Source of the DNA: Neospora caninum Liverpool
Taxonomy: Eukaryota; Apicomplexa; Conoidasida; Eucoccidiorida; Sarcocystidae
Reading direction: 5' to 3'
NCBI RefSeq assembly: GCF_000208865.1
Contig: NC_018388.1
Coordinates: 1,674,001-1,738,000, forward strand
Length of the DNA: 64,000 nucleotides
A program made the translations under genes and the position numbers. Position 1 is the first letter of the stretch. Every line of letters begins with the position of its first letter. This document shows, in pieces, positions 12,646 through 23,420 of this stretch. The notes beneath the pieces are model-generated. The model did not search any database. It was not told the origin of the DNA and saw only the letters and a program-made list of their open reading frames with translations.

Positions 12646-14080
12646 CTCGGTGGAAGTACATGAGCGCTCTAGTGTCGAACTCGCAAATATGTATATAAAT
12701 TCCACCCTCGGCACTCTGAACTCTTAGCTACGAGTAGTTGGTGGACAATAGGCATCCCTCTAGTTCTCTTCCTCGGCATGACCTAGAGGCACCTGGTACC
12801 TCTACTACAGTTAAAAGCCGATGCACACTAGTCAACGAAATAACCAGAACGTGTTACCGAAGATTTTTCCCTCTCTAACAAAAGGACCAAAGGGACCTTC
12901 TGAACAGAGAGCGGGCGCAGGCACAGATCTTCAGGCGACACAATTCTCCACGGCTGGATTCTCGCATAGAGTACTGCTCTGCGGAAAGGCTAATTTGATG
13001 TGTACACACAAAGCTTATGTTGTGGTTGGAAACAAGCTCTCTGTGAGGTAATCCAAGCTGTATATGTAGGTCTTCACGCGTTGTCAAAAGTGTCGAGGGC
13101 GGTTGCACACCAGCGAAGGCGAGAGGGGTCGCTAGGCTCGGCCGTCCGGAATGTCTTCGTTTGCGGTAACCTGAACAAGGGATCATTTGCTTGGGAACCC
13201 CTGTTTACGAGCTCGAGGTCACAACGTTTAGGGAAGCGTTACGCAGCAGTTCACCGAAAAACAGCGCGTCTATTGATCTGTAGCTGTCTTCTACTATTGA
13301 CAGCTGGTGGGTGGTGACCTCTCCCGAGCCAGCACAAACTGCTACGAAATATGATAGAAGTCAGAAAACGGGTACGTTCTTTTCCCGAGAACAACTTTTT
13401 CGGGAGTTCCTTATTCATAGAACACTCCATCTTCGGGTTAGTAATCAGGCAGTTACCTCCGCGCGGACCCGGGCCAGGATGTGAGGGACATAAACGATTT
13501 GCATGCACCCGGGAAAAGACACTGTCACATGCAGGATTTTCTTCCTTTTCCGATCAGGTCCGGCAGCCTGTAACAATCACTATCTCAAATGCTGGACGTC
13601 AGTAATGCGATTTTGTATAGAAAGTGTTAGAACAGCAGCTCTTCCACAAAATTTCAGTGATACGCCCGCTGAGGTGAGACAACGCTCCGTATCAGACGCG
13701 GAAAGGTACTCGTGTTTCTTGCCCTTCTTTCTCAGAGGTGCGTGAGAGTGAGCATCTGGCACGACGGTACAACACTTGGTTGCCATTTCTTCCACGCATC
13801 GAGTTTATGTCGCTTCTCAGTGGTTCATTTTCACCATTTCGTCGTCCTGTGACTGATTGTCGGGAGCTCCACGGGCAAGGCCGGCTGTGGATTTGTTTTG
13901 TGTTGGACATTCGTTGCAAGTTTTTGAGCTGGACGAAGCGCTCATTTCCTGTACTGACTGCATTTTTGACTTACATTGTTCCGTACGAGAGGTATCTGGG
14001 TGTGTTCTTCTTCGCTTCGTCAGATACCTAATTCTCTGTACCACACTATCCCATCTCGCTCCAAACTGTTGTTGCTCAAG
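12646..14080. other. intergenic between divergent genes
   Basis: This separates the minus-strand gene starting at 12645 from NEDD8 starting at 14081, so it should hold both promoters. The last part before 14081 would be the NEDD8 5' leader. Frames here are short and motif-free, and no TATA-like element stands out. Confidence 0.5.
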
Positions 14081-14314
14081 ATGCAGATCCTCATCAAAAC
14101 CCTTACAGGCAGGAAGCAGTCTTTCAACTTCGAGCCTGACAACACTGTGCTCCACGTAAAGCAAGCTCTTCAAGAAAAAGAAGGCATCGATGTGAAGCAG
14201 ATACGCCTGATCTATTCCGGCAAGCAAATGAGCGATGAACTGAAATTGTCTGATTACAAAGTTGTTCCGGGCTGTACGATACACATGGTCTTGCAGCTGC
14301 GGGGAGGCTGCTAA
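14081..14314 (+). CDS. NEDD8: NEDD8/Rub1 ubiquitin-like modifier
   Basis: An intronless frame of 77 residues, starting MQILIKTLTG and ending LRGGC. The whole length is ubiquitin fold. NEDD8-type features are RLIYSGKQM at 42-50 followed by a DE pair, where ubiquitin has RLIFAGKQL. The Leu8-Ile44-Val70 patch and Lys48 are present. The C-terminal diGly is 75-76 with one extra Cys, so a protease must remove a single residue to mature it. Residue 72, which separates NEDD8 (Ala) from ubiquitin (Arg) for E1 selection, is Gln here. NEDD8 is conjugated by the UBA3/APPBP1 E1 and UBC12, chiefly to cullins, and so controls cullin-RING ligases in cytosol and nucleus. The ATG follows ..GCTCAAG; upstream in-frame codons carry no family sequence. 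The start rests on the family's MQI/MLI N-terminus. Confidence 0.92.
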   Translation: MQILIKTLTGRKQSFNFEPDNTVLHVKQALQEKEGIDVKQIRLIYSGKQMSDELKLSDYKVVPGCTIHMVLQLRGGC

Positions 14315-15082
14315 ATGCAGCTCTCGGACTCAGCAGAAATCGCTTCCTGTGCTGGAAAAGAACTTGTTGAAATGCCTTGAACCGTCTGAAGCGTTGGGAG
14401 GGTTGTTTTCTTAGCGTTCCTGATGAACTGTGGTCTACAGTCCCAAGCTTCCTTACGGGAAATCCCATCACCCTTGCAGTGTTACTACGCTTTCTTGTTC
14501 CGTGCAACTGTCGCTCTATTTCACCGTCATACAGGAGTGAGCGTTGTGTTAAGTGAAAGGACGTTTTTATTGGCTCGCATCATGGGATGTTTCAACTCGT
14601 GGCTTCTGCAGGTAATCTCCACTTCGTGAATTCGTGAACCAGATAACATCCGTTGCCGTCGGATACGTCGTCTACAATGCGCATGTGCTGCCTCTGCGCG
14701 AAAAAAACCTGCAGAACTCCAGCAGATCTTCGTAGCGACCGACACATCTTTTCGGAGAGTACCTTTTTTTCGAACGGTCTCTCAGGACACGAAGTAAACA
14801 AATTTAACATTGTAAGCATAGTTACATCTGACATTACAACACTCGAGAGGTTTCTCGCCCGCATACGCCCATTTAACGTTGGATTGCGTGTTGCCTCCGT
14901 GGTATGGACAGAAAAGAAGCATCCAATAGCTTCGACCAAAGCGGCTGGTCATGTAGAGAGAAAAATGCTATCAGCACATTGGCCTGTAGCCGTCTGGTCA
15001 TAGCCTGTTAGCTGCAGTACCAATCCAGTTTATGTTAAGAGAACGAAGGACGAGCCGCGCGGAAGGCGCCTCCAGTCGCTTT
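14315..15082. other. intergenic between convergent genes
   Basis: Holds the 3' ends of NEDD8 (+) and the RRLHT secreted-protein gene (-). No coding exon is supportable. A 115-codon minus-strand frame at 14592-14939 has no recognisable features. Confidence 0.5.
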
Positions 15083-16159
15083 TCAGACGTGTCTGTATGT
15101 CGGTGGCGGCTGTATCCGCAAATTCTCCGGCTGCGACATCCAGGCGGGAGTCTGACGCGAGGCACCATGGGAAGGAGATGATCCGAGCTGAGGATTACTA
15201 GGGGACGGAGATGGTCCGAGCTGAGGATTACTAGGGGACGGAGATGGTCCGGGCTGGGGATTACCAGGAGAAGGGGCTGGGTTCGGTTGCGGTGTGCCCG
15301 GAGAAGGGATTACTGGTTCCGGTTTTGAAGGCTCTTTCAAGTATGATGACCTTGAGCCTCTGATGCTGAAAGGAAGGAGAATCACGTGTTCCCACGCAGT
15401 GTACAGAACATCAAGAACGGTGCGCAAATTCTCAATAGATTTCGACCAGTATGCGGCGGCTTCTAAAGCAGCAGCGGTCACGAGGGTGGGTTCGTCAGGA
15501 TTGTCGAAAGGGCCGTAAAACAAAAGTGGAGATCCCTTCAGTCGTGCAAGAAACGTCGACAATTCCATAGCGGAGATGTCGCTAGGAAGTTGGGGGGGCC
15601 TTAAGTAGAGGCTACGTTTTTCGGAAGAATCATCCAAAAGAAACTGTGGCTCCGTTTTTTTGCTGCTGCTCACAACCCGAAGTTCATCTCCGCTACCGGT
15701 GGCCACATCCGTGTTAGTGATTCCGATGGCCCTTTTGTAGACCGGCTCGGTGGACGCGGTTTTCTTCTGTCGTGGCAAGAAAACATCATTCATGTGTTCT
15801 TTTCCGTGATCGCCTGCCCTCTCCTCCGAAAGCCGAAGTGGTTCTTCGGCACCAGGAATTTCTCCCAATTCCTCTTGGGAAGAACAGGGATGTGTGTGGA
15901 GACGTCGATGATCGTGGGTTGCTGCCGACGGAACGTGCACGTCCAGTGAATCTCGAACAAAATTAGTGACTGTTGATCCAATGTTGAAACGGTTATGTAG
16001 TTGCGTGTTGACCTGAGACCGAGATTCCCGCAGGACAGTTCCATCTCCACTGACGGTGAATCCAGTGAAGACACAGACGGTACAGATAGCCGCGATATGT
16101 AAAAAAAACGAGAACTGCTGGCGGGAAAACAACTCACTTTGTGATCTTGAACCAGCCAT
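15083..16159 (-). CDS. secreted protein with RRLHT (TEXEL-like) motif and Pro-rich C-terminal repeats, dense-granule candidate
   Basis: A single-exon frame of 358 residues from the ATG at 16159. Residues 17-38 (FSFFLHIAAICTVCVFTGF region) are a hydrophobic signal peptide or signal anchor behind a short N-terminus. At 85-89 the sequence reads RRLHT, matching the RRLxx TEXEL that the Golgi protease ASP5 cleaves in Toxoplasma dense-granule proteins. The middle is hydrophilic, with a possible amphipathic or short hydrophobic stretch near YTAWEHVILLPFSI. The C-terminal ~75 residues are Pro-rich with an 11-residue repeat (core SPSNPQLGPSP), encoded by 33-bp tandem repeats. ASP5 substrates are secreted into the parasitophorous vacuole or the host cell. 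I do not recognise a named family. Secretion is well supported, TEXEL processing is inferred from motif and position, and function is unknown. Confidence 0.75.
   Translation of the reverse strand: MAGSRSQSELFSRQQFSFFLHIAAICTVCVFTGFTVSGDGTVLRESRSQVNTQLHNRFNIGSTVTNFVRDSLDVHVPSAATHDHRRLHTHPCSSQEELGEIPGAEEPLRLSEERAGDHGKEHMNDVFLPRQKKTASTEPVYKRAIGITNTDVATGSGDELRVVSSSKKTEPQFLLDDSSEKRSLYLRPPQLPSDISAMELSTFLARLKGSPLLFYGPFDNPDEPTLVTAAALEAAAYWSKSIENLRTVLDVLYTAWEHVILLPFSIRGSRSSYLKEPSKPEPVIPSPGTPQPNPAPSPGNPQPGPSPSPSNPQLGPSPSPSNPQLGSSPSHGASRQTPAWMSQPENLRIQPPPTYRHV
15174..15272 (-). repeat. 33-bp tandem repeat (about three copies)
   Basis: Three in-frame copies of a unit beginning ggagatggtccgagctgagg lie in the Pro-rich C-terminus of the secreted-protein gene. 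The first two are nearly identical and the third has diverged. Each unit encodes 11 residues. Such repeats often vary in copy number between isolates. Confidence 0.85.
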
Positions 16160-18133
16160 CGCTGCACACAAAGCTGAAAACACGGGGCCCCTGAACAGTG
16201 CTAAAACAAAATACGAGGAAGGTTGCGATGAGGCTGAAGAGGAGACCGTACGTGTACAGGAGGGGGAAAACGAAAATTAGTGACTGCGAACTCCAGAAAA
16301 ACCCTTGGGCGTACTTCAAGAAGCTACGGTGCCCGGGGCTGCGTTCGGCGTTAGCAGAGGCGGTGCACGCTCGGTTTCCTTGTGGATCTCAAATCCTCTC
16401 GAGCGCCCTCCCCATTTTCCAAGATTTCCCAACAGCCAGCGCTGGTACCAGTGCCGGAAGAGACTCTTCGACCCCTCTGTAAGGGTTCGTAGCCTCGCCG
16501 AATAACGGTAGTAACTTTGTCAATGACGGGATCTGGATCCGAACACACACACTGGCCAGCTTGCTGATGCACCTGTTCTGCTTTGTCGCTCTGGTACGCC
16601 GAGTTTTCCGGTAAAAAAGCTAGCTGCAACCAAAAACATTTTCCCTAACTGTCCACGACCCCTAAGAAGAACTGTCAGACACATCGAAACGTAAGCACAT
16701 GTGCTTGACGTCAATGTCATTCAAGGTTCTAAAATGGCTTTCATTTTGCAACCTCTTCGACGAAAGGGTTGTAATTCGCCTTGTCTGTATCGGCCCCAGT
16801 GATTGACGAAGAGAGGCATACTTGTTGAAAATTACCCCAAAGGAATGTACGTCATGAGGTCGTGCTTCCCGATTCTGATGAGGATTGCCAGCGTCGCCAT
16901 AGCACCCAGGACCCTATTCATCATTCCTACAGCGCTCCGATGCACATCCAGAATTGGCCGGCTTGGGACGAGTCAGAGGAAGACTGTGGCTAGGAATGTA
17001 GGTAAGCCATGTTCGCTTCGAATGTCCACTGGCAGGTGAGCCGTATCTGCAAGGAAATTCCTTCTCCCCGCAAGCACCTTTTCTCATACAAGACTTGTAG
17101 ACCGTCCCCCCCCCCCCCCCGCAGAGCTGCATAGCGTCGCCAAAAGTGGCCGTTGTTTAACCATTTTGGTTTTCGTAGTCTGTGCGTGTATCGTGTATAT
17201 TCCGCAAATCTGCGACCCATCTACAATGCTAGCTCAGAGCTGAAAACCGGCTGCTGTTCACTTCTGACTTCCAGATCAAATGCAGAACTTATCTAGCATG
17301 CGATAAAAAGAAATGCATGGTCCTCGACGCGCGCTAAGGAGGGATCAAAAGGTATTCAAACAACGATATGTAGACTCGTCACAAAAGGAGTCGTTTGATT
17401 TAGTTCATACAACAAATCACCAGGTTGTCACGCTCACAAGAGGAACGACAACAACCGATACAGTCACTTTCCTTGGCAAATGCAGCATGAAACTGCCAAG
17501 CTGACGCAGCTATTCTTCTGCTTCGGCCACAGGATTTTATAGATTAACATGGAGCAAATCAGCTGCTCCCGTATCCCGCAATAAAAACGATGTTCCGAAA
17601 CCGGGAAAGATTCCATATGGTCTACGTCCTGCTTGCACAATAACAATCTCCTGCGTTCCCCTTGAGGTATACGGTGTTAATTATTCAAAGTGTGGAGAAC
17701 TCCCTTGGAGGTCACAGCAGAGAAGAAAAGGTCACCCGGAATGGGAGTGTCTCTCTCATCCTACCGAAAGCGTCGGCTGCAAAGCTTGCGATTGTCTCAT
17801 TTGCATCGCGTTCTTCCTGTTCAACCTTTCTCCGGCCCCTTCCGCGAGCATCAAAGCTACCCAAACAAGTGAGACTTTTGTCTCTTTATGGTATACAAGA
17901 TGTAGATAAACATATGAGACACACAGTCGAACAGATGGATTGACAGACAAAAAACAGGAAGCACATGTAGCAAGGAACAGTGATTATGAAGTTATGTATG
18001 TCGTTACGTAAATTAAGATATAGTTGGAGGGCATTTGTACAGGCCTGCCGACGATAGATGACCTTTCCATTCATGGGTTGGTATGCTCGCGGATGGCTAG
18101 CGCGCCGCCAGTTGAGGCGTCCAGAGATGGCAT
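16160..18133. other. intergenic, includes a poly-C tract near 17106-17120
   Basis: The 5' flank of the secreted-protein gene and the 3' flank of the small Tim gene. Composition is more AT-rich than the flanking coding blocks. A pure C run of about 15 bases lies near 17106-17120. No exon with consistent phase or family motif was found. Confidence 0.5.
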
Positions 18134-19708
18134 TCACTGAGAAAACCCAGACGCACCCCCCTGGGCCTGGAGCTCCTTCTCAGCCAAACCCCGCAATCGC
18201 CTGCGAGAAAAAGATAAAGTAAAGTGATCGGACCGTCGAGTGAGTTGGCTGTTTCATTACAGTTATGGGTGAACGCGTAGAAAGAACAAGTTTCCGTTAT
18301 ATTAGTAGGCAACAGTTAGAGATATTAGGCTCATGCTTAACATTTCGCTACCTGCTACAAACGAAAAACGAATGGTGCTGCACGTTCTTCGTAGTAACAT
18401 CCGTTTTCCGGCTATGCCGACATCTCCGCAATGAGCTCTTCACCGTTTCGACCAAAAAACCATACACAGCGCGATCAACCGCAAGAACTGCTTTGGCAAG
18501 ACCAATTGGTTCCATAGGGCTGACTACGGGCTTCAGCTGCATTATTTTGTTTCTTCTAACGGGACAGACACGTACTCTGTGCAAAACATAGAAGCCTGCC
18601 AGTACGTCTTGGTGCAGTTGCTGACACACTGCTGCTGGGTAGAAGTCAGCGAGTTTCCTGGTCACAAAGAGGGCACACAAAACACTCTTCATACCATATT
18701 TAATCCTCGTACGGTTTGTACCTACTTGACTCCTCAGTTTATCCAGAACGGTAGTTTATCGGGGCTAAAGTCTGCATAATCAATTAAATGGTTTGTTCAG
18801 CCACTGGTTCACCGTCAACTACCTTGTTTCGACTTCCTCCCGGCTAAGGCAACTTTAAGCGCCGTATCTAAATATGCAGGGTGACTAGAACCATTTAAAT
18901 GTTTTCTATATGACTCTCGTGAAGGAATCAACTAGTCCAAAAAGGCTAGGTCGACCATTACCAGGGATTCTGAACTGCAGCTACTTGTGAATATCAACAC
19001 GACACACTGTGCGTGGAGGAGCATATCGCCTAGGATATTGTGGGCATTTTTAGTGGACCGCCGGTGAACGGATTCGCGAAAAAGAAGTAAGTCCACAGAA
19101 CACAAAGCCGCTCTACGTGGATGGGGGGGCTGGGGCCAAAGCAATGGAAAGCTCACCAGGTACGTCAATGCAGCGGCTGAAGCACCGGTCCAGCAACTTC
19201 ATTGTCTGCCGCTGGCCCTCGAGCAGCATCTGCAATCACGAAACAAAGACACGCAACCATACAGCTGAACCTGAAAAGGACGTGATCTTCATTTTGGAAA
19301 CTCGCGGATCTTCATCATGGCCGAAAAGGGATCCCAGCAAGCAAATTAAAGCTACAGATCCTTCACACAGCCGTCAGCTCTTGAAGAAATGACGCTTGTT
19401 ACACCGATGGAGACACTCTTTGCAGCTCCACGGCAACGATCCAATACACAGAGCAATTGTGGAAGGCAAGAGGTGAGAGTTTCCATAGCAGGCAAAGGCC
19501 AAAGGCCAGATTTATCGCAAGCATCTCTGCGGGTGCCATTGTCAAATCAGGCACCATGAGGGCACTCGCCCCGACATCGATACTATCTGCGTAAGAAAGC
19601 ATTATTCAACCGTAGACAAGCATAGAACAAATAGAAAAGAATAATAACACCTACAGCGAGCTGCGTTTCCATCTCCTGCATTTTGTCAGCGGGGATATCT
19701 GAATCCAT
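18134..19708 (-). CDS. small Tim chaperone, Tim8/Tim13 type (91 aa, four exons)
   Basis: Exons 19708-19655, 19229-19157, 18657-18576 and 18200-18134 join in phases 0, 1 and 2 to 91 residues. The protein carries the twin CX3C signature of mitochondrial intermembrane-space small Tims: CFSRC at 34-38 and CVSNC at 53-57, 14 residues apart. The first motif is followed by DVPGNSL, as in the Tim8/Tim13 pattern (C..C..xPGxxL). Small Tims form hexamers that carry hydrophobic precursors across the intermembrane space, and import depends on oxidation by Mia40/Erv1 or its stand-in. Donors GTAGGT, GTGAGC and GTACGT and all acceptors are normal. The start ATG is at 19708, with MDSDIPADK at the N-terminus. 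A fifth Cys at residue 68 is unusual for the family. Each exon is too short to be seen alone; the phase match across three introns is strong evidence. Confidence 0.88.
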
Positions 19709-22171
19709 AGCGACGTCGCGCTGTATGGGCACTAACTATCGATAACAAGCGGGCAGCAGAACACGAGTCAAACAAAAACTCGACCGTCAAAACGAAACCG
19801 TTTCTCTTGGCGTTGACCACAATTTCAAAAGTCGATTGCCTTTGAAGGCTGCCTTCTTCTGGTAGCAATAATGGTGGGCGTATTACATGCATTCCAAAAA
19901 AGGACGCTTGAATGAATGCATGCACGCCCGGCGTTCGATTAGCAGTGTCGTTGCCATGGAGACAGCCGGACAAACTTGAAATCGAATTGGTTCCATCCTC
20001 AACCTGCTTACGGACTGCCAGAAAGAGTCAAGCTGGACACCGGGCAACAGGACAGCCGAAAGTTTCTTTCCGTTCCTCGGACCTTATGACGAGTGCACGC
20101 TGTTTTATTTTCCACGGCATCACACGGCATTGTGGGGGAAAGTGGTCACGCTCAACAAATGTGATATTTGCATTTCAAATACCAGTCAGTTGGTAGGCCT
20201 TTTTTCTTCTTCACGTGGTACGATCACACAAGTTCTTGCCTGGTTATCGCAACCGCGTTAAATTCGCTCACGACCACTCCCGATGACGGCATCGTCCAGT
20301 ATGATCGAGTCACTTCGCTACAGGATGCATTTCTGCCTCACCGACATGGAGGACTACAGGATATTCATTCTTAATGGAGAGTTCAAAAGATATTGGCAGC
20401 TCGTGGCACTTGTCATATCCGTTTATCGCGGGGTGGTGTGTGTACTTTCCAGCATGGTATACGGTTAGTCAAAGACGTATATGAAGGATAAGGCTGTTCC
20501 CATCAAGAAAGCATCCCGGATGCGCACTGACCAAACACATGCAGAAGTTTGGTTAGGTTGCAGGATTCTGAAGAACCGTATAGGGTGTCTACCGAGGAAA
20601 TCCTCCAGTTCACTGCGTCCTAGCTCTCTCCGTGTGCTAAATCAACTGAAAAGTGTTATTCTATTTAGGATGTGTTGTCGATGAATTAAGTTGAAATCTC
20701 AACCAGAAACACAAATATCAACTCGGTTCTTCCCAGACTCCCCCAAAATGGTGCAACAGCTCTTGCGATGGAAACCAGTTGTCCTGATCGATGATATGCG
20801 CATCAGCTTGAGAGAATAATTAAACGATGTAGCTACTGTGGGTTGGGGTCAGGTAGCAGTGGGATAGCGCGGTCAGCTACGGAAACTGGAGCATGATCAA
20901 ACATAGCCATTGCCATTTTCATCGTGTCTACCGAAACTAGGCCCCCCGTCCATTAGTTTCTTCTACAGCTCCCCAAAAGGGAAGAAAAATAACGCTATGC
21001 AGTGTATTCGGCACCACCACGTCCAATACTGGTTACCGAGCTTTCCGGTAGTACCGCTGTCGTTCTACTCTTGTGCTTCGCCAAAAAACCGAACTCTGTC
21101 ACCCTAAAGCTAGGTATAGGGTGGACACCCAGTGTCAATATTTACATGTCCATTGAAGCCTTGATCTTCGCAGCTTTTTACGTGTGGGGCGTGTACTTCA
21201 GACTTCCACCTTAAGTTCCTATGTTCCGTACTCAGCAGCGTGGACGGGGTGGTCCATTTTAGTAGGTCGGAGACACACGCAAGGCAGCCCCCGCTCTGTA
21301 CGACGACTCTTGCACTTTACACCTTCATGCTTGTTCTCTTGACATGTATTTTTGGCGGGTCACAGCACACGCACGGCGCCTTCAACTGTTATTGGGTCCT
21401 CCGGAGCGTGTCACCGGGTCTCAACTGCTCTGCTGGGCTTCCATTTCAATGAGCTCTCATAAGGTTCCTTCGCAATGCAAGCACATGAATTGGTGTATGA
21501 GCGTATATACGCAGTGGGAGGCTCCCCATTTTAGCACAAAGTTTTTTTTGCCGCGCACGTAGCACACGACAGCACCGAGGAACCAACGCAATCGGTGAAT
21601 GCCACTCGCGAGCTTTCCTTCGTAGTCCAACTGCACAGTCTAAAGTCAAAATTTTTTCTTCTACTGTCGAATCTATGTCTCTCACAAAGTGGTGTGCTAT
21701 TGTTGGTTGCTGTTAAGCGGATTTTTCGAATTTCAACTACTCCAGAGCGGTATCGCAAAGCTTCGTCACAACCAATAGGAAATGGCGTTCTGGATCAGTC
21801 GCGTCACAAGGACCATAACAATTTCTTAAACTACGAGTCAGAAGAACGGAGCCGTTGATCCTCGGTCACAGTTTAACTTCTCAATGGGGATGAAGAGATG
21901 TGACGTACCAAGAGGAAATGCCCGAATACGAACCGAGACTGCATCCACATTACGCTGCCTAGTCAGTGACAACGTGTCGCGGATGCGGTCAAGTGCACCA
22001 GAAAACTTGACTAATCCAGAAGCATGCACAACACGGCACCTCTGGACTTCAAGATTCCCCTCATTCTCTCGATGCCCCAAAGAAGCCCGCTGTCTCAAAG
22101 CTTGTCCAGACCACTCCATAAGCCCAGGCGCCGCAAAAGTGCCTATTTGGTGGACTTCTGCGTTTCTGAGC
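19709..22171. other. intergenic, no gene seen
   Basis: The 5' flank of the Tim gene and the 3' flank of eL39. AT-richer DNA with only short motif-free frames on both strands. A minus-strand frame at 21838-22119 directly follows eL39 and is best read as its 3' UTR. Confidence 0.5.
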
Positions 22172-23420
22172 TTACATGCCCAGCTTGGTTCGTCGCCAAT
22201 GTCTCCGCTTGGCGTTGTACCTGTTCACACAAAAAAAAACGGTACGCCAACACGGCATGAAAACCACTTCGGAAAACCTACTGGAACTGCCATGCGAAAA
22301 GAACAAAAGAAAACCACACGACCACACCATATATTTGGCGTACCTAATCTTTGAGCCAGTCCTCATGCGGATCCAAGGCGGGATCGGCCTGTTCTGCTTC
22401 TGCTTCCGACCCAGGTGCTTCTTCAGCGACAGACCCTTGATGGATCCCTGAACGCACAAAATGCATGTCATTACACCGACAAGAGAGGCTGTCACCGAGA
22501 AGGTATCTTTATAAAGGTAAGGGCCTCGTTGTTAGAATTCATCAACTGTCTCAAGACAGAAAAACATAAAGGCAAGTCAGCTGCCTGTCGTATCGGCAAG
22601 AACCCGAATGTTGATTCGTCAACAATTTATGACTCGAAAAGTGGTCAGTGGATGTGTCATTATTTGGGTCCCAGTTTGGGGCAAGAGAACCATTTCCCCA
22701 ACAGCTGAGAGCCCTGTCACGCTGCACACCCGTGTGAACCGGTGTAAACAGGAACCGGCAGGAAAGATAGCACGTCCCCCATCTCCTCAAACAAAGTATG
22801 TTGTGAAACGCGGCAGCGCAGCAGTCCCTCAAAACGGAACCATCGCGACCCCCCCCCCCTCCCTTGGCTGCTGCAGCGCTGTAGCACACGCTCGCCGCTG
22901 CAGACGTGAGAAGTCCACTCCCTCCGAAAGTATCGAGAATTTTGTGCCCTGAAAAAAGGACTTTCGTTTCCCTTCATTTCCCCGAACAGCAGAGCTGCTC
23001 CCTCGACGACGCTGCCGCACCGACAAAACCCACAACAGAATCAGGAACCTCCTCTGCTTCCTGTCCCACCTTTCCTGTAAAGTATGTTCTCCCGCTCCCT
23101 CCGGATGAGATGCCACTTCGGGCAGTATCCAATAAAATCCAGGAGAACTCATGCTGCAGCATAGATCCCGGTTAATTCTCTCTGTGGCACACAAGCGTAC
23201 TCCGTATACAGAGCACCATGCCAGCAGCTCCACCAACAACCACGCTGGACCACAGGAAAAGTACAGGGTGAACAAACAGAAAGCGTGGGACGAAATGACA
23301 TTTCTTAAAAAAACAAAGTTCAATCACAACGAGGAGCACAGCAGTTTTGAGAGCAAATCCGCGTATACCGTTTTTTCCCAGCCCCTGATAAAACTGTTTC
23401 TGTCCAGAGCGCCTTACCAT
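22172..23420 (-). CDS. RPL39: 60S ribosomal protein eL39
   Basis: Three exons: 23420-23418 (the ATG alone, followed by GTAAGG), 22447-22344 and 22220-22172. They give 51 residues, the usual length for eL39. Exon 2 carries the core KKHLGRKQKQNRPIPPWIRM, and exons 2 and 3 join in phase 2 to make KIRYNAKRRHWRRTKLGM, the family's invariant C-terminus. eL39 lines the exit tunnel of the large ribosomal subunit. No in-frame ATG precedes the GGATCC at the exon 2 start without an intron. The ATG|GTAAGG at 23420, reached by a 970-base first intron, supplies it with a perfect donor and correct phase. A first intron directly at the start codon is a known arrangement for ribosomal-protein genes. Exons 2 and 3 are certain; the position of the ATG exon is inferred. 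Confidence 0.9.

Noticed and set aside
13817..14284. 155-codon minus-strand frame
   Set aside because: Antisense shadow of NEDD8 and its leader.
21838..22119. Minus-strand frame just downstream of eL39
   Set aside because: No motif; position fits the eL39 3' UTR.
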